Positions 42,396 to 50,999 of a DNA stretch of 64,000 bases are shown here, one piece after another. This stretch comes from Lentzea fradiae (GTDB taxonomy: Bacteria > Actinomycetota > Actinomycetes > Mycobacteriales > Pseudonocardiaceae), in assembly GCF_900100955.1 (NCBI RefSeq), contig NZ_FNCC01000008.1:248001-312000 (forward strand). Reading direction: 5' to 3'. The position numbers were made by a program, and so were the translations under genes. Within the stretch, counting starts at the first letter, position 1, and every line of letters starts with the position of its first letter. The notes under the pieces are model-generated. The model worked only from the letters and a program-made list of their open reading frames with translations. It was not told the DNA's origin and did not search any database.

Positions 42396-44111
42396 ATGTC
42401 ACCGAGAACGGCTTTCGAGAAGTTCCGGGCAGCCCGGGACCTGCTGCTGGAGCTCCGCCAGGACCACGACCGCGCGCACACCGAGTTCCGGTGGCCGGAG
42501 CTCGACGAGTTCAACTGGGCGCTCGACTGGTTCGACGTCGTCGCCAAGGGCAACGACCGCACCGCGCTGCACGTCGTCGGCGGGCAGACCGAGGAGAAGG
42601 TGTCGTACGCGGAGCTGTCGGAGCGGTCCGACCGGCTCGCCAACGGCCTGCGCGCCGCGGGAGTGCGGCGCGGCGACCGGCTGCTGATGATGCTCGACAA
42701 CCAGCTCGCCGTGTGGGAGGCGCAGCTCGCCGCCATGAAGCTCGGCCTGGTGGTCGTCCCGACCTTCACCACCGTGTCCGGTGCCGACCTGGTCGACCGC
42801 GTGGAACGGGCGGACGTGCGGCACGTGCTCACGACGCCGGACCTCACCGAGGGTTTCGCGTGGTTGCCCTCCCACGTGACGAAGATCTGCGCCGGCCGCG
42901 TGCCGGGCTGGCTCGCGCTCGACGACCTGAGGTCGGCACCGGCGGGCTTCGTCCCGGACGCGCCGACGCGAGCGGACGAGACCCTGTTCCTGTACTTCAC
43001 CTCCGGCACGACCTCGCGGCCGAAGCTGGTGCGCCACACCCACGTCAGCTACCCCGTCGGGCACCTGTCCGGCATGTACTGGAACGGTGTCCGGCCGGGG
43101 GACGTGCACCTGAACGTCTCCGCGCCCGGCTGGGCCAAGCACGCCTGGAGCTCCTTCTTCGTGCCGCTCAACGCCGAGGCGTCGGTGCTGAGCGTCACGA
43201 CGGCCAACGCCAAGGACCTGATGGACCGCATGGTCCGCCACGACGTGACGACGTTCTGCGCGCCGCCGACGGTGTGGCGGATGCTCATCCAGGAGGACCT
43301 GCGGAACTGGAAGGTGTCGCTGCGCGAGGCCGGTAGCGTCGGCGAGCCGCTCAACCCCGAGGTGGTCGAGCAGGTGCGCGCCGCGTGGGGCGTGACCGTG
43401 CGGGACGGGTACGGGCAGACCGAGACCACGGCCCAGATCGGCAACAGCCCGACGCTGCCCGTCCGGCTGGGGTCGATGGGCAAACCGCTGCCCGGCTACG
43501 ACATCGTGCTCGTCGACCCCGCCACCGGCGCGGTGGGCGACGACGGCGAGGTCTGCGTCAGCCTGTCGCCGCGGCCGCTCGGCGTGATGCCCGGGTACGT
43601 CGACGACGAGGAGAAGAACGCCAAGACGTTCGCCGGCGGCTACTACCACACCGGTGACATCGCGCACCGGGACGCCGACGGCTACCTGCACTACCTCGGG
43701 CGCACGGACGACATGTTCAAGTCCTACGACCACCGCATCTCGCCGTTCGAGCTGGAAAGCGTTCTCCTCGAACACGACGCGGTGGCCGAGGCGGCGGTCG
43801 TGCCCGCACCGGACCCGGTGGGTCTGGTGGTGCCCAAGGCGTACGTGGCGCTCGCGGCGGGGGAGAGTCCCGACCTCGCGACGGCACGCCGCATCCTCGA
43901 CCACGTCAGGGCGAACCTGGCGCCGCACCAGTGGGTGCGCCGCCTGGAGTTCGCGACCCTGCCCAAGACCACGTCCGGGAAGATCCGCCGCAACGAGCTG
44001 CGGGCCCGCGACGTCGAGCGGGCCGCGGGAACCGAGTTCCCCGGCACCGTCGAGTACCTCGCCGACGAGCTGCTGGAGGCCGCGCTGCCCGCGGCCCCCG
44101 GAATCGGCTGA
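42396..44111 (+). CDS. AMP-forming acyl-CoA-synthetase-type ligase
   Basis: A 571-aa ANL-superfamily enzyme. Core motifs are YFTSGTTSRPKLVRHTH, DGYGQTET, YYHTGDIAHRDADGYLHYLGR and the catalytic Lys in PKTTSGKIRRNELR. The SGKIRR motif and total length match medium-chain or aryl acyl-CoA synthetases (ACSM-like). It can therefore adenylate a carboxylate and probably form a CoA thioester. ATG 42396 follows GAGGAGAAA, 14 bp after the flavoprotein stop. Its acceptor may be a pathway acid; a diazotase role as for CreM is possible but less likely than for the second ligase at 52167. Confidence 0.85.
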   Translation: MSPRTAFEKFRAARDLLLELRQDHDRAHTEFRWPELDEFNWALDWFDVVAKGNDRTALHVVGGQTEEKVSYAELSERSDRLANGLRAAGVRRGDRLLMMLDNQLAVWEAQLAAMKLGLVVVPTFTTVSGADLVDRVERADVRHVLTTPDLTEGFAWLPSHVTKICAGRVPGWLALDDLRSAPAGFVPDAPTRADETLFLYFTSGTTSRPKLVRHTHVSYPVGHLSGMYWNGVRPGDVHLNVSAPGWAKHAWSSFFVPLNAEASVLSVTTANAKDLMDRMVRHDVTTFCAPPTVWRMLIQEDLRNWKVSLREAGSVGEPLNPEVVEQVRAAWGVTVRDGYGQTETTAQIGNSPTLPVRLGSMGKPLPGYDIVLVDPATGAVGDDGEVCVSLSPRPLGVMPGYVDDEEKNAKTFAGGYYHTGDIAHRDADGYLHYLGRTDDMFKSYDHRISPFELESVLLEHDAVAEAAVVPAPDPVGLVVPKAYVALAAGESPDLATARRILDHVRANLAPHQWVRRLEFATLPKTTSGKIRRNELRARDVERAAGTEFPGTVEYLADELLEAALPAAPGIG

Positions 44112-44182
44112 CAGCAAGCATTTCCCGGCAAGACAGCGTTTCCTCTTTCACCGCACCACCACCTCACAAGGAGAGAACTGCC

Positions 44183-44602
44183 ATGCGCGACATCAAGATC
44201 TACTCGTCCCTCTTCGCCGGCGGCCTGCACAACGGCCAGATCAAGTGGGAGGAGTACGTTCAGCCCGGTCGCAACGCGGTGGACGTGGAATGGCTCTACA
44301 CCGCGGCGGACACCGGTCCCACGGGCGCCGAGGCGTACATCGCCCACTTCAAGCCCGGCTCGCACGGCGACCTGCACGAGCACCTCGGGTTCGAGCTGCT
44401 GCTGATCCTGGAGGGCGAGCTGCACAACGACAACGGCGACCGCTACCCGGCGGGCACGTTGTTCATCGAGAAGCCGGAGAGCGTGCACCAGGTCTCGTCG
44501 CCGACGGGCTGCTACGCGCTGGTGGTGCGCGAGAAGGGCACCCGGCGGCTCACCGACGACGAGGTGAGCGCCACCGCCGCCGCGGGCGCCGCGGCCCTGT
44601 AG
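44183..44602 (+). CDS. Small cupin protein
   Basis: A 139-aa single-domain cupin. Motif 1 reads GSHGDLHEHLGFELLLILEG (His-x-His, Glu), and motif 2 NGDRYPAGTLFIEKPESVHQV supplies the second His, so the metal site is complete. Cupins do many reactions: dioxygenation, isomerisation, N-N bond formation in some hydrazine pathways, or sensing. ATG 44183 follows AAGGAGAG. Its place between the adenylating enzyme and the pump suggests a catalytic or protective role in the plus-arm pathway; the reaction is unknown. Confidence 0.8.
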   Translation: MRDIKIYSSLFAGGLHNGQIKWEEYVQPGRNAVDVEWLYTAADTGPTGAEAYIAHFKPGSHGDLHEHLGFELLLILEGELHNDNGDRYPAGTLFIEKPESVHQVSSPTGCYALVVREKGTRRLTDDEVSATAAAGAAAL

Positions 44603-44697
44603 GTCCCCTTCGCGGCGGGGCCGCCCCCGGCCCCGCCGCACCACGCCCGTGTCGTCTCGACCGGCGAATCCGTGCAACGACCCAGGAGAAGCTTCCG

Positions 44698-45990
44698 ATG
44701 TCCCAGCAGACACAGGAACGACCACAGCCCACCCTGCCCCCGAAGGACGAAGACGTCGTCATCGGGCGCACCGGAAAGAAGCACTCGTCCCGCTACCGCT
44801 GGGGCATCCTCGGCATCGGGATCTTCGCCCAGGCGGCGTTCAGCGCCGCGTTCCAGGGCATCCCGACGTCCGGTTCCATCCTGGCCGCCGCGTACGGCTA
44901 CTCGCTGTCGGAGCTGGGCCTCGTGCTCGCGGCCGTGACGGCGGGCATCTTCATCACCGACGTGTTCTGGGGCATCCTCTCCGACCGCATCGGCGAGCGC
45001 ATGGTGCTGATCGTCGGCCTCGGCGGCACGACCGCCACCCTCGCCTACGTCACCGCGTTCCTGGTGCCGAGCGGTGATCTCGCCCCGGCGGCCTGGGCGC
45101 TCGCCGCGGTGCTGTTCCTCTCCGGTGCGCTCGGCGGATGTGTCAACGGCGCGTCCGGCAGGGCCGTCATGGGCTGGTTCCCCGCCAACAAGCGGGGTTT
45201 CGCCATCAGCCTGCGGGTCGCCGCGGTGCCGCTGGGCGGTGCGCTCGGCGCCGCCATCCTGCCCTCGCTCGCGCTCGGCGCCGGGTTCCGCTGGGTCTTC
45301 GCGTTCCTCACGGTGTTCATGCTCGCGGCGACGATCGCCGTCGTGCTGTGGCTCGACGAGCCGCCCATCGCCCGCACCAAGGCGTCCGGTGGCATCGCGG
45401 CGACGACGACCATCAGCCCGTTGCGCCGCTGGGACATCTGGCGCGTCGCCATCACCGCCTTCCTGCTCGACCTGCCGCAGTTCACCGTCCTCACCTTCGG
45501 CACGGTGTTCCTCACCGCGGAGATCGGCCTGCCGATCGAGGGTGTCGTCGTGGCGCTCGTGGTGGTCCAGGTCCTCGCCGCCGCCTCGCGGGTGTGGAGC
45601 GGCCGGTGGACCGACAACAGGGGAGGCCGCTACCGCCGGACCCTCGTCCGCGGCTACAGCTGGGCCATCGCGGCCGCGTTCGTCGGTGTCGCCGGGTACG
45701 CGTTCGCGCCGACGTGGCTGGTGGTCGTCCTCTTCGTGACCGCGGGCTTCCTCGCCTGCGGCTGGCACGGCGTGCACTACGCGGAGATCGCCACGATGGC
45801 GGGCGCGGAACGCTCCGGCACCGCGCTCGGACTGGAGAACACGATGGTGTTCGGCGGCGCGTTCGTCACGCCGCTGCTCATCCCGGTCGTGCTGTCGGCG
45901 TCCTCGTGGCCCGTGGTGATGCTGGTCGTCGGCGCCGTGCCGGCGGTCATCTCCGCGCTGATGATGCCGCGCGAGCTGCCGGTCGGGTGA
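44698..45990 (+). CDS. MFS transporter of the plus arm
   Basis: A 430-aa protein with about 12 helices after a hydrophilic N-terminus of 35 residues. The MFS loop motif is DVFWGILSDRIGERM, with a matching loop RVWSGRWTDNRGGRYRR between the halves. It probably exports the product or moves an intermediate, although MFS import cannot be excluded. ATG 44698 follows CAGGAGAAG. It ends the plus-strand operon and is followed by a strong hairpin. Confidence 0.85.
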   Translation: MSQQTQERPQPTLPPKDEDVVIGRTGKKHSSRYRWGILGIGIFAQAAFSAAFQGIPTSGSILAAAYGYSLSELGLVLAAVTAGIFITDVFWGILSDRIGERMVLIVGLGGTTATLAYVTAFLVPSGDLAPAAWALAAVLFLSGALGGCVNGASGRAVMGWFPANKRGFAISLRVAAVPLGGALGAAILPSLALGAGFRWVFAFLTVFMLAATIAVVLWLDEPPIARTKASGGIAATTTISPLRRWDIWRVAITAFLLDLPQFTVLTFGTVFLTAEIGLPIEGVVVALVVVQVLAAASRVWSGRWTDNRGGRYRRTLVRGYSWAIAAAFVGVAGYAFAPTWLVVVLFVTAGFLACGWHGVHYAEIATMAGAERSGTALGLENTMVFGGAFVTPLLIPVVLSASSWPVVMLVVGAVPAVISALMMPRELPVG

Positions 45991-45992
45991 GA

Positions 45993-46056
45993 CCCGGGCA
46001 CGCCGAAAAGGCCGGGAAGCCGTCAGACGGCTTCCCGGCCTTTCGGCATGCCCGGG
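45993..46056. terminator. Large terminator hairpin at the end of the plus arm
   Basis: AAAGGCCGGGAAGCCGTC (46007-46024) and its exact complement (46026-46043) form an 18-bp stem; outer arms CCCGGGCA/GCCGAAA and TTTCGGC/TGCCCGGG extend it to 45993-46056 with a small mismatch. It is 3 bp after the MFS stop. Confidence 0.9.
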
Positions 46057-46085
46057 TTTTCGGCGCCTGGTGCCGGGAACGCGAA

Positions 46086-46121
46086 AAACCCCCGTCCTGC
46101 AGGGGCACAGGACGGGGGTTT
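46086..46121 (-). terminator. Rho-independent terminator of the DTHW peptide gene
   Basis: AAACCCCCGTCCTG (46086-46099) and CAGGACGGGGGTTT (46108-46121) form a 14-bp stem with an eight-base loop. On the minus strand it is followed by a T run, so it fits termination of the small gene 60 bp upstream. Confidence 0.85.
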
Positions 46122-46180
46122 GTCAGGGGGCGGGTCGGCCGGCGGGCCGTGTGCGAGCGGACAGCGGAGGAAGAGACGGC

Positions 46181-46384
46181 TCACCAGTGGGTGTCTTCGA
46201 CGCAGATGCCCAGGTCCGCGCTCCAGTGGGTGTCCACGGGGCAGTTGCCGGGGCCCTCGGTGGTCACCGACGCCTTCCAGTGCGTGTCGGCGGAGGCGGT
46301 GCCACCCAGGGCACCGAGGAGGGCGACGGTCAGAACGGCGAGGGAGACCAGCGTCGAGGCGGCGGACTTGCGGCTGGCGAACAT
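46181..46384 (-). CDS. Small secreted peptide with three DTHW motifs
   Basis: A 67-aa predicted precursor. The signal peptide (about 1-32, LVSLAVLTVALLG to TASA) is followed by a 35-residue mature part with DTHW at 33-36, 51-54 and 64-67, the last being the C-terminus. Two Cys (48 and 61) flank the second motif and could form a disulfide. ATG 46384 follows GGAGG with good spacing, and a strong terminator follows, so it is a real single-gene unit. I recognise no family. It lies between the two converging arms; it may be a stand-alone secreted peptide not linked to the cluster. Confidence 0.75.
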   Translation of the reverse strand: MFASRKSAASTLVSLAVLTVALLGALGGTASADTHWKASVTTEGPGNCPVDTHWSADLGICVEDTHW

Positions 46385-46528
46385 CTTCTACCTCCGGTTT
46401 TCCGGGGCATTCCTGCCCGGCTGGAAGTAGTTCACCGGCCGGCTCCATCCATCCTCGTTCCATGCTCCATCGGTCTGTGCAGAGGACTTCGATAGCCGGC
46501 CAAAAGAAGAGCGACAACGCCTTCGAGG

Positions 46529-47326
46529 TCAGAAGAGCGAGTTCAGCGTGCCGTAGTCGACCCCCTCCTCCAGCTCGGTGCACGTGCCCTTGACCAGCAG
46601 TTCCGCCGCGGCCCGCCCGGCGACGGCGTACGCGGCCTGGGCCACGAGCGGACCGGCGCTGACCCGGCGCACCCCCGCCGCCGCGAGCTCGGCCGTGGTG
46701 GGACCACCGGGGAAGGCGAGGGCGTTGAGCGGCAGCGCGACCGCCTCGCTGATGCGGCGCAGCACGTCGAGGTCGCTCAGGCCGATCACGTACAGGCAGT
46801 CCGCCCCGGCCTCGGCGTACGCGCGGGCGCGGGTCAGCACGTCGTCGAGCCGTCCCTCCGGAGCGCCGATGCCGAGCAGGTAGACGTCGACGCGGGCGTT
46901 GATCACGAGGTCCGGCAGCCCGGCCGCCTCCGCCGCCGCACGGGCCTCGCGCAGGCGCTCCGCCTGCTCGGCGGGGTCGAACAGGGTGCCGTCACCCTTC
47001 GAGTCCTCGATGTTGACGCCGACCGCGCCCGCGGCGACCACGCCGGTGATGGTGGCGCCGAGGTCGTCGTAGCCGCCCTCGACGTCCGCGGTGACCGGGA
47101 CGTCCACCGCGCTCGCGATCCTCGCCACGGCCGCGGTCAGCTCCTCGCGGGTCAGCCCGTGACCGTCGCGGCGGCCGAGCGACCACGCCACCCCGGCGCT
47201 GGTCGTCGCGATCGCCTTCGCTCCCGCCCGCGCGATCAGCACGGCGCTGGCCGCGTCCCACGCGTTGGGGAGCACCAGCAGGCCGTCGTTGTGCAGGGCG
47301 CGGAACGCCGTCGCCTTCTCGTTCAC
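46529..47326 (-). CDS. PEP mutase/isocitrate lyase-family protein
   Basis: A 265-aa TIM-barrel protein. Family motifs are LPNAWDAASAVLIARAGAKAIATTSAG, VPVTADVEGGY and VGVNIEDSKGDGTLFD, with the metal-binding Asp and Glu. The KKCGH motif of isocitrate lyase is absent, and the PEP-mutase EDKxFPK motif is replaced by EDSKGDG. Most proteins like this are of unknown function and might break or form a C-C bond in a small 2-oxo acid. GTG 47326 is 9 bp after the CreD-like stop, so it is in the same operon. It may handle fumarate- or oxaloacetate-type by-products, or be only a neighbour. Confidence 0.8.
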   Translation of the reverse strand: MNEKATAFRALHNDGLLVLPNAWDAASAVLIARAGAKAIATTSAGVAWSLGRRDGHGLTREELTAAVARIASAVDVPVTADVEGGYDDLGATITGVVAAGAVGVNIEDSKGDGTLFDPAEQAERLREARAAAEAAGLPDLVINARVDVYLLGIGAPEGRLDDVLTRARAYAEAGADCLYVIGLSDLDVLRRISEAVALPLNALAFPGGPTTAELAAAGVRRVSAGPLVAQAAYAVAGRAAAELLVKGTCTELEEGVDYGTLNSLF

Positions 47327-47335
47327 TTCATCGCC

Positions 47336-48763
47336 TCATTCGGAGTCGGTGCGGGGCCATGCCAGAGCGGCCAGTGTGTCGTCCACCAGTGCCCGCGCCG
47401 CCCCCAGGTAGCCGCTGGGACGGGTCAGGGCGGTGAGCTCGGCCGCGGAGAGGTGCGCGGTCACCGCGGGGTCCGCGGCGAGCACGTCGTGCAGAGGTGT
47501 CCTCGTGTGGTGGGCGGCGAGCGACGCCGCCCGGATGACCGCCGCGGCCTCGGTGCGGCCGAGCAGCGGCACGAGGGTGGCGGACAGCCGTTCGGAGACG
47601 ACGAGCCCGTGCGTCAGGCCGAGGTTGGCCTCCATCCGCCCGGCGTCGACGGTGAGGCCCTCGACGAGCTCGGCGGCGGTCTCGGCCGCGCCCGCGGTCA
47701 GCCGCAGCAGCTCGCGCAGCGGGTGCCACTCGGCGTGCCAGGCGCCGGCGGGCCGTTCGTCCTCGGCGGGCAGGCACGCGGCGAGCGTCGCGGCGAGGCC
47801 CGGGGTCTGGGTGGCCGCCGCGCGGATGAGCGTCGCGAGCGCCGGGTTGCGCTTGTGCGGCATGGCGGACGACACGCCCCGGCCGTCCGCGACGGGCTCG
47901 GCGGCCTCACCGATCTCGGTGCGCGCCAGCACCTGCACGTCGGCCGCGATCTTGCCGAGCACCCCGGTGACGAGCGCCGCGGTGAACCCGGTGTCCGCGA
48001 TCGGGATCCTGTTGGTGTGCCAGGGCAGCAGCGGCGCGGACAGGCCGGTCTGCTGGGCGAACTCCTCGCCCAGCAGGCGGGCGTAGCCGTCGGCGGCCTC
48101 TCCGCCGGACTCCACCTTCGCGCTCTCCAGGTAGCCCGCGAGGGTCCCGGCGGCGCCACCGAGCTGGATCGGGAGGTCGAGCCTGTCCCAGCGCTTCGCG
48201 GCGTCGTGCACGGCCGTCGCCCAGCCCGCGGCCTTGAGGCCGAACGTGACGGGGACGGCGTGCGCGCCGAGCGTGCGGCCGGCCATCACCGTGTCGCGGT
48301 GTGCCGCGGCGAGCCGCAGCGCGGCGGTTTCCACGCGCCGCAGGTCGGCGAGGACGACAGCGCTCGTGCGCGCGACGACGAGCATGGCGGCGGTGTCGAG
48401 GATGTCCTGGCTGGTCGAGCCGCGGTGCACGTACTGCGCGGCGGCCGGGTCGACCGCCGCCACGGCCGCGCCGAGCGCGCTCACCACGGCCACCACGGGG
48501 TTCGCGGCGCCACGGGCCGCGCGGGCCAGGGCGACGACGTCGAAGTCCGCGGTCTCGACGACCTTCGTGATGACGTCGGCGGCGTGCGCCGGTGCCACGC
48601 CGAGCGTCGCCTGCGCCCGCACCAGGGCGGCCTCGGCGTCGAGCATCGCGCGCAGCCAGGCGGAGTCGTCGGTCAGGGACGCGGCCGCGACCCCCGCGCG
48701 CACGGGGGCGAGCAGTCCGGCGTCGAGGGGCGGGCTGGTGGCGGGGAAGGCGCTGTCGGGCAT
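47336..48763 (-). CDS. CreD-like nitrosuccinate lyase (fumarase/argininosuccinate lyase superfamily)
   Basis: A 475-aa superfamily member. The flexible catalytic loop reads GVSSAMPHKRNPALAT (Ser298/Ser299), with YVHRGSTSQDILDTA as the second conserved region. The general annotation would be 3-carboxy-cis,cis-muconate cycloisomerase, but no protocatechuate genes are near. CreD of cremeomycin biosynthesis belongs to the same group and eliminates nitrous acid from nitrosuccinate, leaving fumarate. The gene lies directly downstream of a CreE-like oxygenase, which is the characteristic pairing. Assignment as CreD rests on this context and is strong but not proven. Confidence 0.75.
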   Translation of the reverse strand: MPDSAFPATSPPLDAGLLAPVRAGVAAASLTDDSAWLRAMLDAEAALVRAQATLGVAPAHAADVITKVVETADFDVVALARAARGAANPVVAVVSALGAAVAAVDPAAAQYVHRGSTSQDILDTAAMLVVARTSAVVLADLRRVETAALRLAAAHRDTVMAGRTLGAHAVPVTFGLKAAGWATAVHDAAKRWDRLDLPIQLGGAAGTLAGYLESAKVESGGEAADGYARLLGEEFAQQTGLSAPLLPWHTNRIPIADTGFTAALVTGVLGKIAADVQVLARTEIGEAAEPVADGRGVSSAMPHKRNPALATLIRAAATQTPGLAATLAACLPAEDERPAGAWHAEWHPLRELLRLTAGAAETAAELVEGLTVDAGRMEANLGLTHGLVVSERLSATLVPLLGRTEAAAVIRAASLAAHHTRTPLHDVLAADPAVTAHLSAAELTALTRPSGYLGAARALVDDTLAALAWPRTDSE

Positions 48764-48940
48764 GACTGGCTCCAGGGAGGAGGGACGGAAGGGGCGCGCG
48801 GGGCACGGCCGGAGGCGTGGCGTGCCCCGCGCGTTCGGGGATCACCGGGGGAGGGTGGGTTCGTGGCGGTCTCCGTTCTGTGGCGGGGGAAGGGGGATCG
48901 CGGGACGCCGCGGGGGAAGGGGGTCGGCGTCCCGCGTGGC
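48764..48940 (-). other. 177-bp gap with two GC hairpins between the CreE- and CreD-like genes
   Basis: CGCGCGGGGCAC (48795-48806) pairs with GTGCCCCGCGCG (48822-48833), and GCGGGACGCC (48900-48909) with GGCGTCCCGC (48926-48935). There is no coding sequence and no T run after the stems. They could attenuate transcription, stabilise the upstream message or act as terminators. Confidence 0.6.
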
Positions 48941-50917
48941 TCAGAAGCCGGCGATGAGCGACGACCGCGGCACGGCCACCGCCACCGCCAGCGACGCCTG
49001 GGCGACCGCGTCGGCGTCGGCGAGGATCACCGAGTTCACGCCGGGACGGATGCCCGCCGCGGTCACCCAGTGCACGGTCTCCGTGGGCACGCCGAAGGCG
49101 AACCGCCGCGGGTGCGGCACCCGGCCGGGGCCGAGCACGGGGTACGGGCGCGGCCCGACGGCGAGCCCGCCGGTCTCGTAGTGGCCGCCACCGGCGATCG
49201 GGATGCGGTGCAGCACGCACTCGCCGCGGGCGAGGAGGCCGCCCAGCAACGGGTCCGTGGTGGTGCGGATGTCCGGCTCCGGCAGCCGCGCCTCGACCAG
49301 CGTGGTCACCCGCACCGGCTCGCCCGGCACCTGCGACGAGCTCACCAGGAACGAGGACCCGTCCGGCGACGGGCGGACCTCCATGCCGGGACCCACGACC
49401 CGCAGCACGCCCGCCTCGATCAGCGCGACCATCTCCTCGATGCGCCGCACGGGCGGGCCGATGGAGACGAACGCGTTGAACGGGGTGTACCACTTCTGCA
49501 GGTCGTCGCGGTACGAGTCACCGGTGATGCCGCTGTGGTCGACGATCTGGCGGATCTCGTTGCGCAGGTCCCGCATGGCGTCCAAAGCGGACTTGACGGG
49601 GCTCTGCACGTTGCCGCGCAACGCTTCCTTGATGTCGTCGCGCAGGTACCCCACGAGCCACGCGCGGTAGTCGTCCGCGTTCTCGAACTCGCGGTCGCCG
49701 TAGGGCTTCGAGATGGCGTTCCAGTCCCACCGGTCGGCGGGGGCGATCCCGAAGCGGTCGAGGAGCATGTTCTCCGCCTCGGACCTCGGCTGGTCGAACG
49801 GCTCGCCGATCGGGGTGTTCGCGAACTCCTCCTCGCACATCGCGCGGTAGCGCCGCGAGAACACCTCGGACTCGCAGGAGCACGACCGCTGGGCGACCAG
49901 GGTGGTGTAGTACACCGAGCGGACCTCGCGGTCGATCAGCGGCCACACCTCGGTGCGGAAGTCGGCGGGACGGCCCCGCTCGGCGCGCCGGCGCAGCGTC
50001 CGGATCACCCACGGGGTCAGGAAGAGCGGCTCGTGCCTGCCGAAGGCTCCCTTCTGGTTCTCGCCGCGCGCCGTGTACGGGACGCCGCGGCGGGAACCCG
50101 CGATCAGCACCGGCTCCGCGCCGGACGGGTGGTAGGTGAGCGAACCGTCGTCGGCGCGGGAGAACCGGCCGCCGCGCCCGGTGGTGAGCAGGGCCATGTG
50201 GTCGAAGAAGTTGAGGCCCATGCCGCGCAACGCGACCTCGTCGCCCGGCTTGACGAACGACAGGTCGGCGTTGGCCGGGTTGCCGGGCGCCACGTAGTGC
50301 AGTCCGTTGCGGGCGGCGTGCTCGGCGAGCTCGAACTCCGCCTCGGACATCATGGTCGGCAGGTGGCCCTGGGTCAGGACCACCGAGTCGAGTCCACTGA
50401 GGACGGTGCCGTCGTCGAGCTCGACGACCTGGGTGCCGTCCTCGGCGTCGGTGAGGTTGACGGCGGTGACGGTGTGCAGGGTGATCGTCAGGTTGGCGGG
50501 CGCGGTCCGCAGCAGGTGCCGCAGCACCCACCGCAGGTAGTGCCCGTACAACGCGCGGGTGGGGTAGGTGTCCGGGCCGAGGTCGCGGCACTCCGCGCGC
50601 ACCCAGTCCGGCAGGGCGTCCTCGGGACCGAGGTGCTCGGCGAACCGCGCCCACTCGTGCAGGCTCGGTCCCGGCACGATCGGTCCCGCGCAGGTGACGG
50701 TCTCGTCGGCGAACATGGTGATCTGGGCGGCGACGGTGTTCATGAGCAGCTCGCGGGACTGGTCGGTGCGCCACACCGCGCTGCCGTTCAACAGGCTCGG
50801 GTCCACGACGTGGACGGTGATCGGCTGCGGCGGGTGCTGTGCGGCGGCCGTCGAGTGCAGGCGCTCCAGCACCGACAATCCGCGCGGTCCCGCGCCGATG
50901 ATGCAGATGTGCGTCAC
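48941..50917 (-). CDS. CreE/FzmM-like flavin-dependent L-aspartate N-oxygenase
   Basis: A 658-aa flavoprotein. The FAD motif is ICIIGAGPRGLSVLERL, followed by WRTDQSRELLMNTVAAQITMF, and a second dinucleotide motif VALRGMGLNFFDHMALL. Length and layout match the family of CreE and FzmM, which oxidise the amino group of L-aspartate in steps to nitrosuccinate. The next gene encodes the CreD-like lyase, so the pair should make nitrous acid from aspartate. GTG 50917 follows GGAGGACACC. It is 82 bp from the DAHP synthase gene. The paralogue at 40438 is clearly less similar to the aspartate enzymes in the NTVAAQ region. Confidence 0.8.
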   Translation of the reverse strand: MTHICIIGAGPRGLSVLERLHSTAAAQHPPQPITVHVVDPSLLNGSAVWRTDQSRELLMNTVAAQITMFADETVTCAGPIVPGPSLHEWARFAEHLGPEDALPDWVRAECRDLGPDTYPTRALYGHYLRWVLRHLLRTAPANLTITLHTVTAVNLTDAEDGTQVVELDDGTVLSGLDSVVLTQGHLPTMMSEAEFELAEHAARNGLHYVAPGNPANADLSFVKPGDEVALRGMGLNFFDHMALLTTGRGGRFSRADDGSLTYHPSGAEPVLIAGSRRGVPYTARGENQKGAFGRHEPLFLTPWVIRTLRRRAERGRPADFRTEVWPLIDREVRSVYYTTLVAQRSCSCESEVFSRRYRAMCEEEFANTPIGEPFDQPRSEAENMLLDRFGIAPADRWDWNAISKPYGDREFENADDYRAWLVGYLRDDIKEALRGNVQSPVKSALDAMRDLRNEIRQIVDHSGITGDSYRDDLQKWYTPFNAFVSIGPPVRRIEEMVALIEAGVLRVVGPGMEVRPSPDGSSFLVSSSQVPGEPVRVTTLVEARLPEPDIRTTTDPLLGGLLARGECVLHRIPIAGGGHYETGGLAVGPRPYPVLGPGRVPHPRRFAFGVPTETVHWVTAAGIRPGVNSVILADADAVAQASLAVAVAVPRSSLIAGF

Positions 50918-50999
50918 GGTGTCCTCCAGTGGGGCACGACCACACTCGACCCCCAGCGGCGGGTGGAGTCGGTCGGGGAGTGTCGGGGAAGAGGGGAGA

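Noticed and set aside
44183..44602. The cupin as a hydrazine synthetase-type N-N ligase
   Set aside because: Those enzymes pair or fuse the cupin with a methionyl-tRNA-synthetase-like domain, which is absent here; the cupin fold alone does not support the reaction.
46529..47326. PEP mutase-family gene as sign of phosphonate biosynthesis
   Set aside because: The EDKxFPK-type motif of true PEP mutase is missing and no phosphonopyruvate decarboxylase or other phosphonate gene is visible.
47336..48763. Annotation of the lyase as a protocatechuate-pathway carboxymuconate cycloisomerase
   Set aside because: No pca genes are present and the upstream neighbour is a CreE-like oxygenase; the fold is shared, so the family name alone is not evidence of catabolism.
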